From NCBI RefSeq assembly GCF_000144405.1, contig NC_014371.1, forward strand, positions 1,024,501 through 1,088,500: 64,000 nucleotides of DNA, read 5' to 3'. The DNA comes from Prevotella melaninogenica ATCC 25845. Its GTDB lineage: Bacteria; Bacteroidota; Bacteroidia; Bacteroidales; Bacteroidaceae. A program made the position numbers and the translations under genes. Under the pieces are notes generated by a model, which was not told the DNA's origin, did not search any database, and saw only the letters and a program-made list of their open reading frames with translations. Of the stretch, positions 35,749 through 44,929 are shown piece after piece. Positions within the stretch are counted from its first letter, which is position 1. Each line of letters begins with the position of its first letter.

Positions 35749-36189
35749 TTCAAAGTATTCAACGCTCCTTGGTGGTGTGTGAGATTTAAATAACGCACAT
35801 TCAATTAGTAAACACGAATGCTCTCGGTTAGAAATATATTTACAAAACACATATGAAAAGGGCTGGGGACTGAGCTGAAAACAAGAAAATTTACCACATT
35901 TGTAAGTCTTTTGTAATCAATTAGTTGCGGAAGTGTCTTCCAAAAGGTACCTAATAAGACTTCAAAAGGGCGTTAGTAAGGGGCTTAAAGGGCATCTTTT
36001 GCAAGCTAAAAGGGCGTTAATTGGAAGCCAATTAAGCCTTAATAAAAATCGAAGGAGGGAAAAATATTGACAAAACGAGGAGTAAACGGGTGGGGGAATA
36101 CTCACCTTAAAGCCCTCTATCAATCCATAGGGACAGTTTTTCATTACCTCATGTTTTATCTTGTGTGTTCAGTCTTCAACTCTCCAATA
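35749..36189. other. Intergenic region with repeat R4
   Basis: About 440 bp between the insertion sequence and the stop of the leftward lysozyme gene. It contains R4 (35942-36037). No gene is seen. Confidence 0.5.
35942..36037 (+). repeat. 96-bp intergenic repeat, copy R4
   Basis: AAAAGGTAC start, TTCAAAAGGGCGTTAGTAAG, GGGCATCTTTTGCAAGC middle, ATTAAGC end; exactly 96 bp. It shares CTTAATAAAAATCGA with R2 just downstream. Confidence 0.85.
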
Positions 36190-37920
36190 TTAGAAGCAAT
36201 GGCGTTTAAGGAACTCCTCATACTGGTTGCGATAGCCATTGAAAACATTGATATCAACATCGCCATGGATGCCACGCACCTTACCATCAGGACTTAACTG
36301 CCAGTAAGCTAACTTGAAGTTGGGCTTATATTCGCCATAACGGGCTATCCATATGTGATAGTTATCGCCCAAATCGGGTGCCAATGGCATGTAACGGTTA
36401 GCAAACGACTGACTGATATAGAGTATCGGGCGATGACCCGTATGTTTAAATACCATAGACATCCATATCCTCACTTGTTTGAACAGCACTTCAGCACCTC
36501 CCATAGCATGAATTTGCGCATCAGTAGGCTCTACGTCGAGCACGGGGGGTAGGTCGCCTTTCCGGAATCGAGCTTTCTTTAAGAAGAAGTTAGCCTGCAT
36601 ATAGCCCGAAGACAAGGTTGAGAAGAAATGATAAGAGCCCACTCTAATCCCCTGCTGACGGGCTGCCAAGTAATCAGAATAGTAATAGCTGTTGAGTAAA
36701 GTTCGCCCTTCAGTTGCCTTAACATAGGCGAATGAGACTGGATAGTCAACTATGCCTTTCACCTTCTTATTGCTTAATGTACCAAGATGAGTGATTCTTA
36801 ACTTGCTCCAAGCTATGCTGTAACGCTGCTCCCCCTTCTCATGTTGATGTTTAGAAAGGTCTATGCCATAGATACGATCAGCGTTGTAAGTGAGGCGTTC
36901 GCCCTTAAATACGTTGTTCTTCCACTCCCCTACCTTCAGAAAGTCATGTGGCGCAACATTGATACCAAAGCCATTTCGCTTGCCATCCTGCCAATGCCCA
37001 TCATAAAAACTACCATCATTACCATAATACTGACCATATCCCTCAGCCTTTCCTCCTCGTTGCTCGCCAACGTAATAACCCGCAGAATCAATCAAAGCTC
37101 CTGCTGGAAAGCCAAGAACAGGATGCGAGTAAGCCTTGAAGTGACGCAAACTCTCTTGCATTCCTCGCTCTCTGCCGAAGCGTGAAGAGATCCTCCAAGG
37201 AGTCATACAATCAGATGTCTGCAAGCAAAGAGCCCATCGGTTTGATTCATCATTCAAGCGATTACAAACCATTATCTCGCCGGGCTTATACCATACACGT
37301 GCTGTGTATTGACTCAATTGACGGATTCGAAGACGTGCAGTAGGTTTTATATCTTGCAAAACGTGTATAATCCTTTGCAATGAATCTATCTGATGAACCA
37401 CCGCTGTATGATAATCGGCAATCTTGTTATAACCATAGTCTTGCACACTATGAACACGCAAATAATAGGCAGTTTCATTGCGCTTGGACTGTAAACCCAC
37501 TAACTTTATATCCATCTTCATCAATGCGTACATCAATACCTGACGCAACTTCTGATCCTTCAGATTGATAATTGTGGAAGGATAATGACGCCTTATCACA
37601 GCTATACGCCCAAAGCAAGAAGGCAAAATGGGGAGTTTATTCACCCAATAGCCCTCTGTTACGGACATACGTGAGCGTATAGAGTCACCTGGCAGACTAC
37701 CATCTACAAAGGTGGAGTCGGTATAATTGGAGAAATAAGCTGCTGGTTTACCATCAACGTCCAACTGATAATAAGACTTTTCAGTAACATCTACGGCACA
37801 TCTTTGTATATGTCTTCTTGTCAACGAGAGGTTACGCCTGGCAATAGATGACAATAAGAGGGCTACGAGAATAATACTTACACTCTCGTAAAAACTCCTG
37901 TTAAAGAACGAACGAAACAT
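36190..37920 (-). CDS. Membrane-anchored protein with MORN repeats and GH25 lysozyme domain
   Basis: A 576-residue protein. Residues 10-27 are an N-terminal transmembrane anchor, and 30-270 an unrecognised domain. Residues 284-345 contain MORN-like repeats (AEGYGQYYGNDGSFYDGHW, RNGFGI). Residues ~350-570 are a glycosyl hydrolase 25 (Cpl-1-like lysozyme) domain with YGIDLSKHQ, VKATEG and LDVEP (catalytic D462/E464) and a DINVFNG end. It should cleave peptidoglycan in the periplasm while anchored to the inner membrane. It is divergent from the next gene, with only 62 bp between starts. Confidence 0.88.
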   Translation of the reverse strand: MFRSFFNRSFYESVSIILVALLLSSIARRNLSLTRRHIQRCAVDVTEKSYYQLDVDGKPAAYFSNYTDSTFVDGSLPGDSIRSRMSVTEGYWVNKLPILPSCFGRIAVIRRHYPSTIINLKDQKLRQVLMYALMKMDIKLVGLQSKRNETAYYLRVHSVQDYGYNKIADYHTAVVHQIDSLQRIIHVLQDIKPTARLRIRQLSQYTARVWYKPGEIMVCNRLNDESNRWALCLQTSDCMTPWRISSRFGRERGMQESLRHFKAYSHPVLGFPAGALIDSAGYYVGEQRGGKAEGYGQYYGNDGSFYDGHWQDGKRNGFGINVAPHDFLKVGEWKNNVFKGERLTYNADRIYGIDLSKHQHEKGEQRYSIAWSKLRITHLGTLSNKKVKGIVDYPVSFAYVKATEGRTLLNSYYYSDYLAARQQGIRVGSYHFFSTLSSGYMQANFFLKKARFRKGDLPPVLDVEPTDAQIHAMGGAEVLFKQVRIWMSMVFKHTGHRPILYISQSFANRYMPLAPDLGDNYHIWIARYGEYKPNFKLAYWQLSPDGKVRGIHGDVDINVFNGYRNQYEEFLKRHCF

Positions 37921-37940
37921 CTAAATAACCTTTAAAATAT

Positions 37941-37971
37941 TTGCAAAGTTACAAATAATTATCTAACTTTG
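37941..37971 (+). promoter_or_regulatory. Overlapping divergent promoters
   Basis: Forward: TTG (37941-37943), 20 bases, TAACTTTG (37964-37971), only 11 bp before the ATG at 37983. Reverse: TAACTTTG at 37944-37951 for the GH25 gene. The two promoters interleave, so polymerase binding should be mutually exclusive. Confidence 0.55.
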
Positions 37972-37982
37972 CGGCCAAGTTT

Positions 37983-38363
37983 ATGAGAAAAACGACAGAC
38001 ATATTACTATCCCTTCTATTGTCAACGATGATAGTATGGATTGGTTCGGGCATCATGACAGTGGTGTGCGCACATACTGGCAATGTGTCTGTTGCTAAGA
38101 TGGAGGATAAAGGTCATTGCAATGATAACGGTGTAAAAAATTGCATGAAGATTGAGGTAAAAAGCTTGTCGCCCACAGACATGGCGCACAATGACTTTTA
38201 CCAGATTCAACCAATACAGCTTTCTCTTCTCCCACAATTCGTAAGTGATTGTCAATTATTGCCTTTGCCTGTTTTGACAAAGGCCCCAGAGAGGATATTG
38301 TCGTTGCTCTGGCATAGTCCGCCACGCCAATATCTCCGATTACTTACGACACTTATCATTTGA
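37983..38363 (+). CDS. Small exported/membrane protein upstream of TonB receptor
   Basis: A 126-residue protein with an N-terminal hydrophobic segment (residues 7-30), then a short Cys/His-containing stretch (HCNDNGVKNC). I do not recognise a family. It precedes the TonB receptor and HMA gene by 158 bp and has similar orientation, so a role in metal handling is possible. The transcript would be nearly leaderless. Confidence 0.6.
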   Translation: MRKTTDILLSLLLSTMIVWIGSGIMTVVCAHTGNVSVAKMEDKGHCNDNGVKNCMKIEVKSLSPTDMAHNDFYQIQPIQLSLLPQFVSDCQLLPLPVLTKAPERILSLLWHSPPRQYLRLLTTLII

Positions 38364-38521
38364 TTTTTGGTTGTTTTCTGTTCCTCATGAAATGGGCAAC
38401 AGAAGGTTTATCGTACCTGTTACACAAGTGTGTTCGGGTAAAAAAGCGTATCAGTATGTTTCCCATTCTGATACCAACACAGGCTTTATAAATTTTAAAT
38501 AACAACTGGATATCAAACGAA

Positions 38522-40570
38522 ATGAATAAAATTATATATTTAGCAGGACTGACCTTGCTGTCTGTCCTACCTGCTACCGCACAGGAAGCTGCTGTCGACA
38601 CGACCGCAACCATGAAAGATCAGACATTGGATAACGTGACCGTTACAACGCGAAGAGCCTCTGTGCACTCATTAGCTGGAGCCATCAACGGTAAAGACAT
38701 CCTACGTGACGAACTCTTCAAGGCAGCTTGCTGTAACCTTGGTGAGAGCTTTGTCAACAATGCTTCAGTAGATGTAAACTACTCGGATGCGACAACAGGA
38801 GCCAAACAAATCAAACTCCTTGGTCTTAGTGGTACGTATGTTCAGATGCTGACCGAGAACCTTCCAAACTTTCGTGGTGCTGCCCTCCCTTACGGTTTGG
38901 GCTATGTTCCAGGCAGTTGGATGAAGAGTATGCAGGTGAGTAAGGGTAATACATCTGTCAAGAATGGCTACGAAGCGATGACAGGTCAGATTAATGTAGA
39001 ATACGTTAAACCTGAAGATCCAACAGGTATGAGCGTCAACCTCTATGGCAATACGGTGGGAAGATTCGAGGCAAATGCGGATGGTAACATTCATATCAAT
39101 GGTAACAAGAACCTCAGTACGGAAATCCTTGCCCACTATGAGAACAACTGGCTACATCATGATGGCAACGGAGACGGATTCCAAGATGCCCCAAAGGTGA
39201 GACAATATAACCTGCAGAACCGTTGGTTTTGGAAGAAGGGCGATTATATCTTACATGCTGGTTTGTCGCTGTTGAAGGAAGATCGCGTGAGTGGTCAGAC
39301 TCCTCATGCTGCTGCAACGAATCCTTATCGCATTGATATCGGCACCGACCGCTACGAGGCTTATATGAAACATGCCTTTGTTCTCAATAAGGAACACGCC
39401 ACAAACATCGCTTTGATGGGTAATGTTTCTATGCACAAGCAGCAGGCGCAATATGGTATTAAGCAGTATGATGTCAACGAAAAGAATGCTTATGCATCAC
39501 TTATGTTTGAGACAAACTTCACCGATGAGCACAATCTCTCTGCTGGTTTGAGTCTCAACCATGATTACTTGCATCAGACGCTGACACTCCCAGCAACGGC
39601 TGTACCTTCTGATTACGGTAATATCTACCCGCTCACACGTGGTATTGAGAGCGAAACAACACCGGGCGCATACGTTCAGTACACCTATAACTTGCATAGT
39701 CGCTTCATCGCTATGGCAGGATTGCGCGTCGACCATAGCAATGTTTACGGTACGTTCTTCACTCCTCGCTTCCACTTGAAATGGGTGCCAGCTGACTTCC
39801 TGACCCTTCGCCTCTCTGCAGGTAAGGGCTATCGCAGTCCGCACGCTTTGGCAGAGAACAATTACCTCATGGCTTCGGGTCGCCGACTCATCATCGATAA
39901 GCTTGATCAAGAGGCTGCATGGAACTATGGTGCGAGTCTTAATTTCAACATTCCAATAGGAAATAAGATGCTGAAAATCAATACTGATTACTATTACACG
40001 CACTTCCTTTCACAGATGTTGATTGACTATGACAGTAATCCACAGGAGCTACATATCACCAATCTCAATGGAAAGAGCTTCTCGCACACCTTCCAAATCG
40101 ATGCTTCCTACCCTCTTTTCAAGGGCTTTGAACTGACGGCAGCCTACCGATACAACCTCGTGAAGGCGACGTATGGAGGAAAACTGATGTGGAAACCACT
40201 ACAGAGTCGTTACAAAGGACTCTTAACGCTCAGCTATAAAACACCTTTAGGAGTTTGGCAGTTTGATGCTACTGCAGCCTTGAACGGAGGTGGTAGAATG
40301 CCAGAATCTTACACCTTAGCATCGGGCGAACGCTCATGGGCGGGCAGCTATAAAGCCTATGGACAGCTTAGCGGGCAGGTGACACGCTACTTCCGCCACT
40401 TCTCGCTTTACATAGGTGGGGAAAACCTTACCAATTATAAGCAGAAGAACCCAATCATTGGTTATCAAAATCCATGGGCTAACAGCTTCGAACCAACAAT
40501 GGTCTATGGTCCTGTAGAGGGTGCAATGGCATATGTTGGTATCCGTCTGAACCTCGGTAAACGACAGTAA
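38522..40570 (+). CDS. TonB-dependent outer-membrane receptor (probably metal-related)
   Basis: A 682-residue receptor with a signal peptide (to about residue 20), a TonB-box-like TLDNVTVTTRRA and a plug domain (about 45-160: KQIKLLGLSGTYVQMLTEN, MTGQINVEYVKP). The beta-barrel ends in VGIRLNLGKRQ. There is no carboxypeptidase-like N-terminal domain, so it is not SusC-like. The HMA-domain gene 94 bp downstream and the plug with Cys residues (AACCNLG) suggest copper or another thiophilic metal as substrate; this is inference. Confidence 0.9.
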   Translation: MNKIIYLAGLTLLSVLPATAQEAAVDTTATMKDQTLDNVTVTTRRASVHSLAGAINGKDILRDELFKAACCNLGESFVNNASVDVNYSDATTGAKQIKLLGLSGTYVQMLTENLPNFRGAALPYGLGYVPGSWMKSMQVSKGNTSVKNGYEAMTGQINVEYVKPEDPTGMSVNLYGNTVGRFEANADGNIHINGNKNLSTEILAHYENNWLHHDGNGDGFQDAPKVRQYNLQNRWFWKKGDYILHAGLSLLKEDRVSGQTPHAAATNPYRIDIGTDRYEAYMKHAFVLNKEHATNIALMGNVSMHKQQAQYGIKQYDVNEKNAYASLMFETNFTDEHNLSAGLSLNHDYLHQTLTLPATAVPSDYGNIYPLTRGIESETTPGAYVQYTYNLHSRFIAMAGLRVDHSNVYGTFFTPRFHLKWVPADFLTLRLSAGKGYRSPHALAENNYLMASGRRLIIDKLDQEAAWNYGASLNFNIPIGNKMLKINTDYYYTHFLSQMLIDYDSNPQELHITNLNGKSFSHTFQIDASYPLFKGFELTAAYRYNLVKATYGGKLMWKPLQSRYKGLLTLSYKTPLGVWQFDATAALNGGGRMPESYTLASGERSWAGSYKAYGQLSGQVTRYFRHFSLYIGGENLTNYKQKNPIIGYQNPWANSFEPTMVYGPVEGAMAYVGIRLNLGKRQ

Positions 40571-40613
40571 ACATACATTTTTCACAATAGAATAACATAA
40601 ACGACAACACAGA

Positions 40614-40645
40614 GAGACGTCTTGAAACACGCTTTCGGACGTCTC
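40614..40645 (+). other. Intercistronic hairpin
   Basis: GAGACGTC (40614-40621) and GACGTCTC (40638-40645) form a perfect 8-bp stem between the receptor and HMA genes. There is no T-run, so it may set relative mRNA levels rather than terminate. Confidence 0.55.
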
Positions 40646-40664
40646 CCTCAAACAAAGAACAATT

Positions 40665-40994
40665 ATGAAAAAAGCTATTTTCACAATGCTGATGCTCATG
40701 GTAGCCATGATTGCAACAGCCAAAGACATTAAGACAGTTATCTTCACAACTACTCCACAGATGCACTGTGCTAACTGTGAGGCGAAAGTAAAGAACAATC
40801 TCCGCTTTGCAAAGGGTGTGAAGGAGATTAAGACAAGTGTAGAAGAACAGAAAGTTTATGTAACCTACGATGCCCAGAAGACCAATGAGGAGAAGCTTCA
40901 GAAGGCTTTTGAGAAGTTCGGTTATAAGGCAGAAAAGACGACAAAGGAGGCTAAAATCCCTGTTCATGAGAACGAGGAGTGCGAGAATATGTAA
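40665..40994 (+). CDS. Exported heavy-metal-associated (HMA) domain protein
   Basis: A 109-residue protein with a signal peptide (MKKAIFTMLMLMVAMIATA) and one HMA fold. The metal site is MHCANC, with the usual beta-alpha-beta-beta-alpha-beta pattern (VKEIKTSVEEQKVYVTYDAQ). The tail has extra His/Cys/Glu (HENEECENM) that could bind metal. It is probably a periplasmic copper chaperone working with the receptor upstream. Confidence 0.9.
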   Translation: MKKAIFTMLMLMVAMIATAKDIKTVIFTTTPQMHCANCEAKVKNNLRFAKGVKEIKTSVEEQKVYVTYDAQKTNEEKLQKAFEKFGYKAEKTTKEAKIPVHENEECENM

Positions 40995-41054
40995 GGGGCT
41001 GAACATGCAAATACTAAATTGTGATTCTCTGAACCCTATTATATAAATAGGAGA

Positions 41055-41110
41055 AAGGGGCAAACTTCAGCTGAGTAGTCTATCGCTACAGCATTCGAAG
41101 TTTGCCCCTT
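41055..41110 (+). terminator. Terminator after HMA gene
   Basis: AAGGGGCAAACTTC (41055-41068) pairs perfectly with GAAGTTTGCCCCTT (41097-41110). Long loop, weak T-run. Confidence 0.75.
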
Positions 41111-41623
41111 CGCTATTAATTTCTATCTGAAGAAATAATGACTGCTTCGTACTTTTGTAATAATAAAATCACAACTGTTTTTTATTCTACCCTCTTTTGC
41201 CTCTGAATTAACGCCCAATTAACGTGCAAAAGATGCCCTTTAAGCCTCTCACTAACGCCCTTTTGAACCCTTACTAAGCACCTTTTCAAATCGACCTTCA
41301 CAACTACCTGACAGCAAACTACTTACAACAACACTTAAAACGTATATATTTTGCCCTTTTTCTCGCCTTATCGCCGAGAAGATTGTAATAATATTTCAAA
41401 GCTCAAAGTTCGATTTTTCAAACTTAAAGTTGCTGCACATTCTCTCATAGAGTTCACTGATAAACAGAAAAAAACAGCCCCGATTTGCTTGTATTGGAGA
41501 CAAGGTAACATAAGAATGTGGTTTAGAGTAGAGCACAAGTTCCCAAGTTACTTGAAGCAATAAACCACACACCACGATAGTAATCATGATTCTGACCTAC
41601 TGATGAGAACTCTGTTCGAATAA
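41111..41623. other. Convergent intergenic region with repeat R5
   Basis: It contains R5 (about 41191-41286, inverted). The 70-codon frame at 41351-41563 has no family resemblance and no promoter. No gene is called. Confidence 0.5.
41191..41286 (-). repeat. 96-bp intergenic repeat, copy R5 (inverted)
   Basis: Read leftward from 41286: AAAAGGTGCTTAGTAAGGG, CAAAAGGGCGTTAGTGAG, AAAGGGCATCTTTTGCACG, GGGCGTTAATT. The distal end is the most diverged copy. Confidence 0.75.
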
Positions 41624-42625
41624 TTATGAATTACAGATAATAACCTTCCCTTGTGAGCGATGATTAGCAACATCGCTCAGAGCCTCTTCTGCTTGTTCTA
41701 ACGTATAGACATTACCTATCTCTGGGCGTATCTGACGAGCTTCAAGAATAGCTGTTGCGTTGCGTAACTGTGCGCCATCAGCGGTCACGAAGATGAAATG
41801 ATAATGCTGATTTCGTTTGCTTGCCAACTTCTCATTCTTCATACCAACCAACTTAAACAGCCATTGCTTCCAGAGCGGCAAACCGAACGACTTAGCGAAA
41901 CTGCCATTAGGCATACCTTTCAAAGAGACAAGCGTTGCACCTTCTCGAAGAACTGAGAAAAGTCTCGGTAGCTCTTTATCACCAAGCGAATCGATTGCAC
42001 CATCAATATCCTTCAACTCTTTGGTGTAATCTTCTGTTTTGTAATCAAAATATTGGCTCACACCAAGTTCCATCGTGCGCTCTTTGGCTTTTGCACCACC
42101 ACTGGTAATAACCTTCAATCCACGTGCTGCTGCCAAAGGGATAGCCATAGCACCGAAGCTACCAGAGCCACCAGAAATAAACAAACTATTCCCTGACTTT
42201 AACTTGAGAATGTCAAGCGCCTGCTCAGCTGTCAGTGCGGTCAATGGTACAGCAGCAGCCTCTATATCTGAAAGGTAATCTGGTGTTTTGGCAACTGCCG
42301 CAGCATCTACTGCAACATACTCAGCAAAGGCACCGATACGATTGATAGGAAGTCTACCGAACACACGATCGCCAACCTGAAAGTCCTTTACCGACGCTCC
42401 AACCTGCTCTACCACACCAGACATCTCATTTCCAATGGTCAATGGGAAGTGGTAAGGTACAACCATCTTCACATCTCCATGTGCAATGAGCAACTCTAAT
42501 GGGTTGACAGCAGCAGCCTTTACCTTTACTAACAAGTCGTTATCGCCCACCTTTGGCATTTCTATATCACGTAAGGCAACCTTAACATCACCTTTCTTAT
42601 ATCCGTCTATCTGTATTGCTTTCAT
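41624..42625 (-). CDS. Quinone-oxidoreductase-like NADP-dependent alcohol dehydrogenase
   Basis: A 333-residue MDR-superfamily enzyme. It has the GroES-like N-terminal half (IGNEMSGVVEQVG, VGDRVFG), then a Rossmann fold with SGGSGSFGAMAIPLA as nucleotide-binding loop and C-terminal VANHRSQGKVII. The structural zinc cysteines are absent, which fits the zinc-free quinone-reductase branch. It is last in a leftward operon with an alpha/beta hydrolase and an HxlR regulator, a common electrophile/quinone-response grouping. Confidence 0.9.
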   Translation of the reverse strand: MKAIQIDGYKKGDVKVALRDIEMPKVGDNDLLVKVKAAAVNPLELLIAHGDVKMVVPYHFPLTIGNEMSGVVEQVGASVKDFQVGDRVFGRLPINRIGAFAEYVAVDAAAVAKTPDYLSDIEAAAVPLTALTAEQALDILKLKSGNSLFISGGSGSFGAMAIPLAAARGLKVITSGGAKAKERTMELGVSQYFDYKTEDYTKELKDIDGAIDSLGDKELPRLFSVLREGATLVSLKGMPNGSFAKSFGLPLWKQWLFKLVGMKNEKLASKRNQHYHFIFVTADGAQLRNATAILEARQIRPEIGNVYTLEQAEEALSDVANHRSQGKVIICNS

Positions 42626-42634
42626 ATCTTTATA

Positions 42635-43468
42635 CTATTTAAAAAACTCTATTGCTTCTGGAACAAACACCTCATGGTATTGGAAAACACCTCCATGACC
42701 TGCATCTGGATAAATCGTCAGATGAGCATTGGGCAGTCTTTCTGCTAAGTCATACGAATTAGGCGTAGGGACCATTCTGTCATTATCACCATTGACAACC
42801 CATACAGGAATCTTGATTTTCGACAAATCGTCTTTCTCTCGGCTGCCCCATACGTCAATGGCTCTTAGCTGTCTTTGGAAAGAAGAAAGCTTTATCTTGT
42901 CATCTTTGTCCTCTGTACGTGCAATGCGCTTCAGAAAGTTATTCGCTGCTTTCTTGCCTTGCTCAATCATAGGGAAGAAGAGATAATACTTAGGGTCACG
43001 ACCAGTGAGGAAAGCCCTGAACATATCCCAATACGTAATCTTCGCTACATTCTTTATGCCTACACCACCAGCGCCGCCTGTTCCTGCAAGAATAGCCTTC
43101 GTGGTTAAGGCTGGCGCACGAAGCAAAACCTGCTGTGCAACAAACCCACCCAATGAAAATCCAAGAAGACGAATGTCTTTAAGACCATAAGCCTCAGCAA
43201 AATCAATCACGTCGTCTGCCATTTCCTCAATCGTAAGACGTGACTTGCCAGTAGACTTACCAACGCCGACATAATCAATTCCAATGACATTGAAATGTTC
43301 TGCCAACCCATCCATTATTGCTGGGTCGAAATTATCTAATGTTGCTGCAAGGTGATTGAGACAAAGAAGTGGAGGATTTTTCACATCACCTAACTGTCTG
43401 TAGGCTACTTGCTCTGTCTTTACTTTTAATATTTGAGTCGTAGTGTTTGAATAACTTGTATTTACCAT
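42635..43468 (-). CDS. Alpha/beta-hydrolase
   Basis: A 277-residue hydrolase with oxyanion LNHLAATLDNF, the nucleophile elbow GFSLGG (Ser), the acid in VVNGDNDRMVP and His in PDAGHGG. The triad is complete. The substrate is unknown; relatives act on esters, lactones or haloalkanes. It lies 9 bp before the oxidoreductase gene and 6 bp after the HxlR gene, giving a tight operon. Confidence 0.9.
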   Translation of the reverse strand: MVNTSYSNTTTQILKVKTEQVAYRQLGDVKNPPLLCLNHLAATLDNFDPAIMDGLAEHFNVIGIDYVGVGKSTGKSRLTIEEMADDVIDFAEAYGLKDIRLLGFSLGGFVAQQVLLRAPALTTKAILAGTGGAGGVGIKNVAKITYWDMFRAFLTGRDPKYYLFFPMIEQGKKAANNFLKRIARTEDKDDKIKLSSFQRQLRAIDVWGSREKDDLSKIKIPVWVVNGDNDRMVPTPNSYDLAERLPNAHLTIYPDAGHGGVFQYHEVFVPEAIEFFK

Positions 43469-43474
43469 ACCTAT

Positions 43475-43831
43475 TTAATCTTTTACCATTTTATCCATAT
43501 TCTTAGTTCCCCAGTCAAATAAAGCATCAAGCGGACCAAGAAACGAACGTCCTAATTCGGTTAGACCATACTCTACTCTCGGTGGAACTTCTGGATACAC
43601 CTTGCGGTTTACCAGTTTGTTCTTCTCCAGATTCTTCAATGTTTGAGAGAGCATCTTCTGTGAACAGTCGAGCATATACGAATGAATCTCTGAATAACGC
43701 ATCTTTTCCTTACCCGCTTTACCGAGTATATAGAGGGCTAACATTGACCATTTATCACCAATGCGAGTAATCACTTGACGAATTGGACAAGCCGAATATC
43801 GTGAATCAATCTCTTTACTAATCGTCTTCAT
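43475..43831 (-). CDS. HxlR-family transcriptional regulator
   Basis: 118 residues from the ATG at 43831 (MKTISKEIDSRYSACPIRQV). The longer frame to 43855 would start inside the TAACTTTA promoter-like box. It has the CPIRQVITRIGDKWSMLAL signature with its redox-capable Cys, a helix-turn-helix (LDCSQKMLSQTLKNLEKNKL) and the wing PPRVEYGLTELG. It heads the hydrolase-oxidoreductase operon and probably autoregulates it in response to an electrophile. It is the third HxlR-type protein in the window. Confidence 0.9.
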   Translation of the reverse strand: MKTISKEIDSRYSACPIRQVITRIGDKWSMLALYILGKAGKEKMRYSEIHSYMLDCSQKMLSQTLKNLEKNKLVNRKVYPEVPPRVEYGLTELGRSFLGPLDALFDWGTKNMDKMVKD

Positions 43832-43910
43832 ACCTGTAAAGTTACACATTTCCAACGAATAGTTGCATACTTACCATTAGAAAGTTACTTAAAAACATTT
43901 AACCCTTATC

Positions 43911-44062
43911 GCTCATTAGAGCCTAAACAGATTTTTGTTTTATTATCGAACAGATTGACTGCCTTTGTAACGCAAGCGTAGCGGGCTACGTTAACTTACA
44001 AAGAAAGAAAAGATGACAACAAGAAAATAAAAGATGTTAGGAAGCAACATATAAATAAGAAT
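43911..44062 (+). repeat. Intergenic repeat with covarying hairpin, copy 2
   Basis: Aligns with 6683-6840. The core hairpin CGTAGCGGGCTACG (43977-43990) differs from copy 1 by a compensated base pair, and outer TTTGTAACG/TTACAAA pairing surrounds it. Confidence 0.7.
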
Positions 44063-44081
44063 TATGTTGTTTCCTAACAGA
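44034..44081 (-). terminator. Terminator-like hairpin after CPBP gene
   Basis: TGTTAGGAAgCAACAT pairs with ATGTTGTTTCCTAACA, 10 bp past the stop of the leftward CPBP gene. Confidence 0.6.
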
Positions 44082-44090
44082 TTATGTGTG

Positions 44091-44918
44091 TTAATTATTT
44101 CCTTTCTCTATTCTTACCCACAACTGGAACAGTGCTGGAACAAAGATACAGAGTGAGAAGAACAGACCTCCGTACATCATGCGGTCGTTGCCATGGAAGA
44201 AGTCGATGAGTTTTCCATCGTTCATCTGTGGCATGAGGTTGAACATTAGATAAGCCACCGTATTGTTCACCCAATGAAATACGAAACCTGGCAGAATACT
44301 CCCCGTTTTTGAATAGAGCCAACCCAATAGCAAACCAATCAAGAAAGCGTGTAAGCCCTGTGCTAAATTGAAATGAATAATACCGAAGATGAGGGCTGAA
44401 ACGACAATGGCTATCCATCGTTTGCGTTCGCCTAACACGTTTTGCAGTACGCGCTGAATTGCACCTCGGAAGACTATCTCTTCGGCTATTGGCACCATTA
44501 AGCCCAAGGCAACATAGCCCCAAGACACCTTCATGATACTTTCAAACATCTCTTCTGTGCCCGCTGGCATCGTTAGATTAATCTTCTCGGCAAGGAATTG
44601 CAGCGGGAGTATCGAACCTAAAGCTATGAGAGCCGACCACATGAGGACAGCCCAAGGACGCGTCTTCAAATAGTTACCTGATACAGGTGCCCACTTTGTA
44701 GCGATGAAAAGAATTAAAGTTGCAAGACTACTGATGACTGCCGTTATGGCAAGAGTCTCACCATTTTTAGTCAGATAATCCCCATCAGCAGCCTCTGTCC
44801 CTCCAAGTAGGCTTACAAGCTCCTTACCTCCTTTGAAAGAAAGACTTTGTATCAAGATGAAAAGTGAAACAAATAAGATGACATAGAGCGTTGCGCTCAA
44901 AACGTTTTTATTGTTCAT
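44091..44918 (-). CDS. CPBP-family intramembrane glutamic protease
   Basis: A 275-residue protein with about eight hydrophobic segments and the CPBP (Abi/CAAX) motifs: AEEIVFRGAIQ (Glu-Glu-x3-Arg), FGIIHFNLAQG and the C-terminal FHWVNNT. In bacteria these proteins are linked to bacteriocin self-immunity and membrane protein turnover. It follows ribF by 11 bp and is likely cotranscribed. Confidence 0.9.
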   Translation of the reverse strand: MNNKNVLSATLYVILFVSLFILIQSLSFKGGKELVSLLGGTEAADGDYLTKNGETLAITAVISSLATLILFIATKWAPVSGNYLKTRPWAVLMWSALIALGSILPLQFLAEKINLTMPAGTEEMFESIMKVSWGYVALGLMVPIAEEIVFRGAIQRVLQNVLGERKRWIAIVVSALIFGIIHFNLAQGLHAFLIGLLLGWLYSKTGSILPGFVFHWVNNTVAYLMFNLMPQMNDGKLIDFFHGNDRMMYGGLFFSLCIFVPALFQLWVRIEKGNN

Positions 44919-44929
44919 TTCTGCGAATC

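Noticed and set aside
40479..41063. 194-codon reverse frame
   Set aside because: Antisense to the TonB receptor end and HMA gene, Cys/Leu-rich and without domain features.
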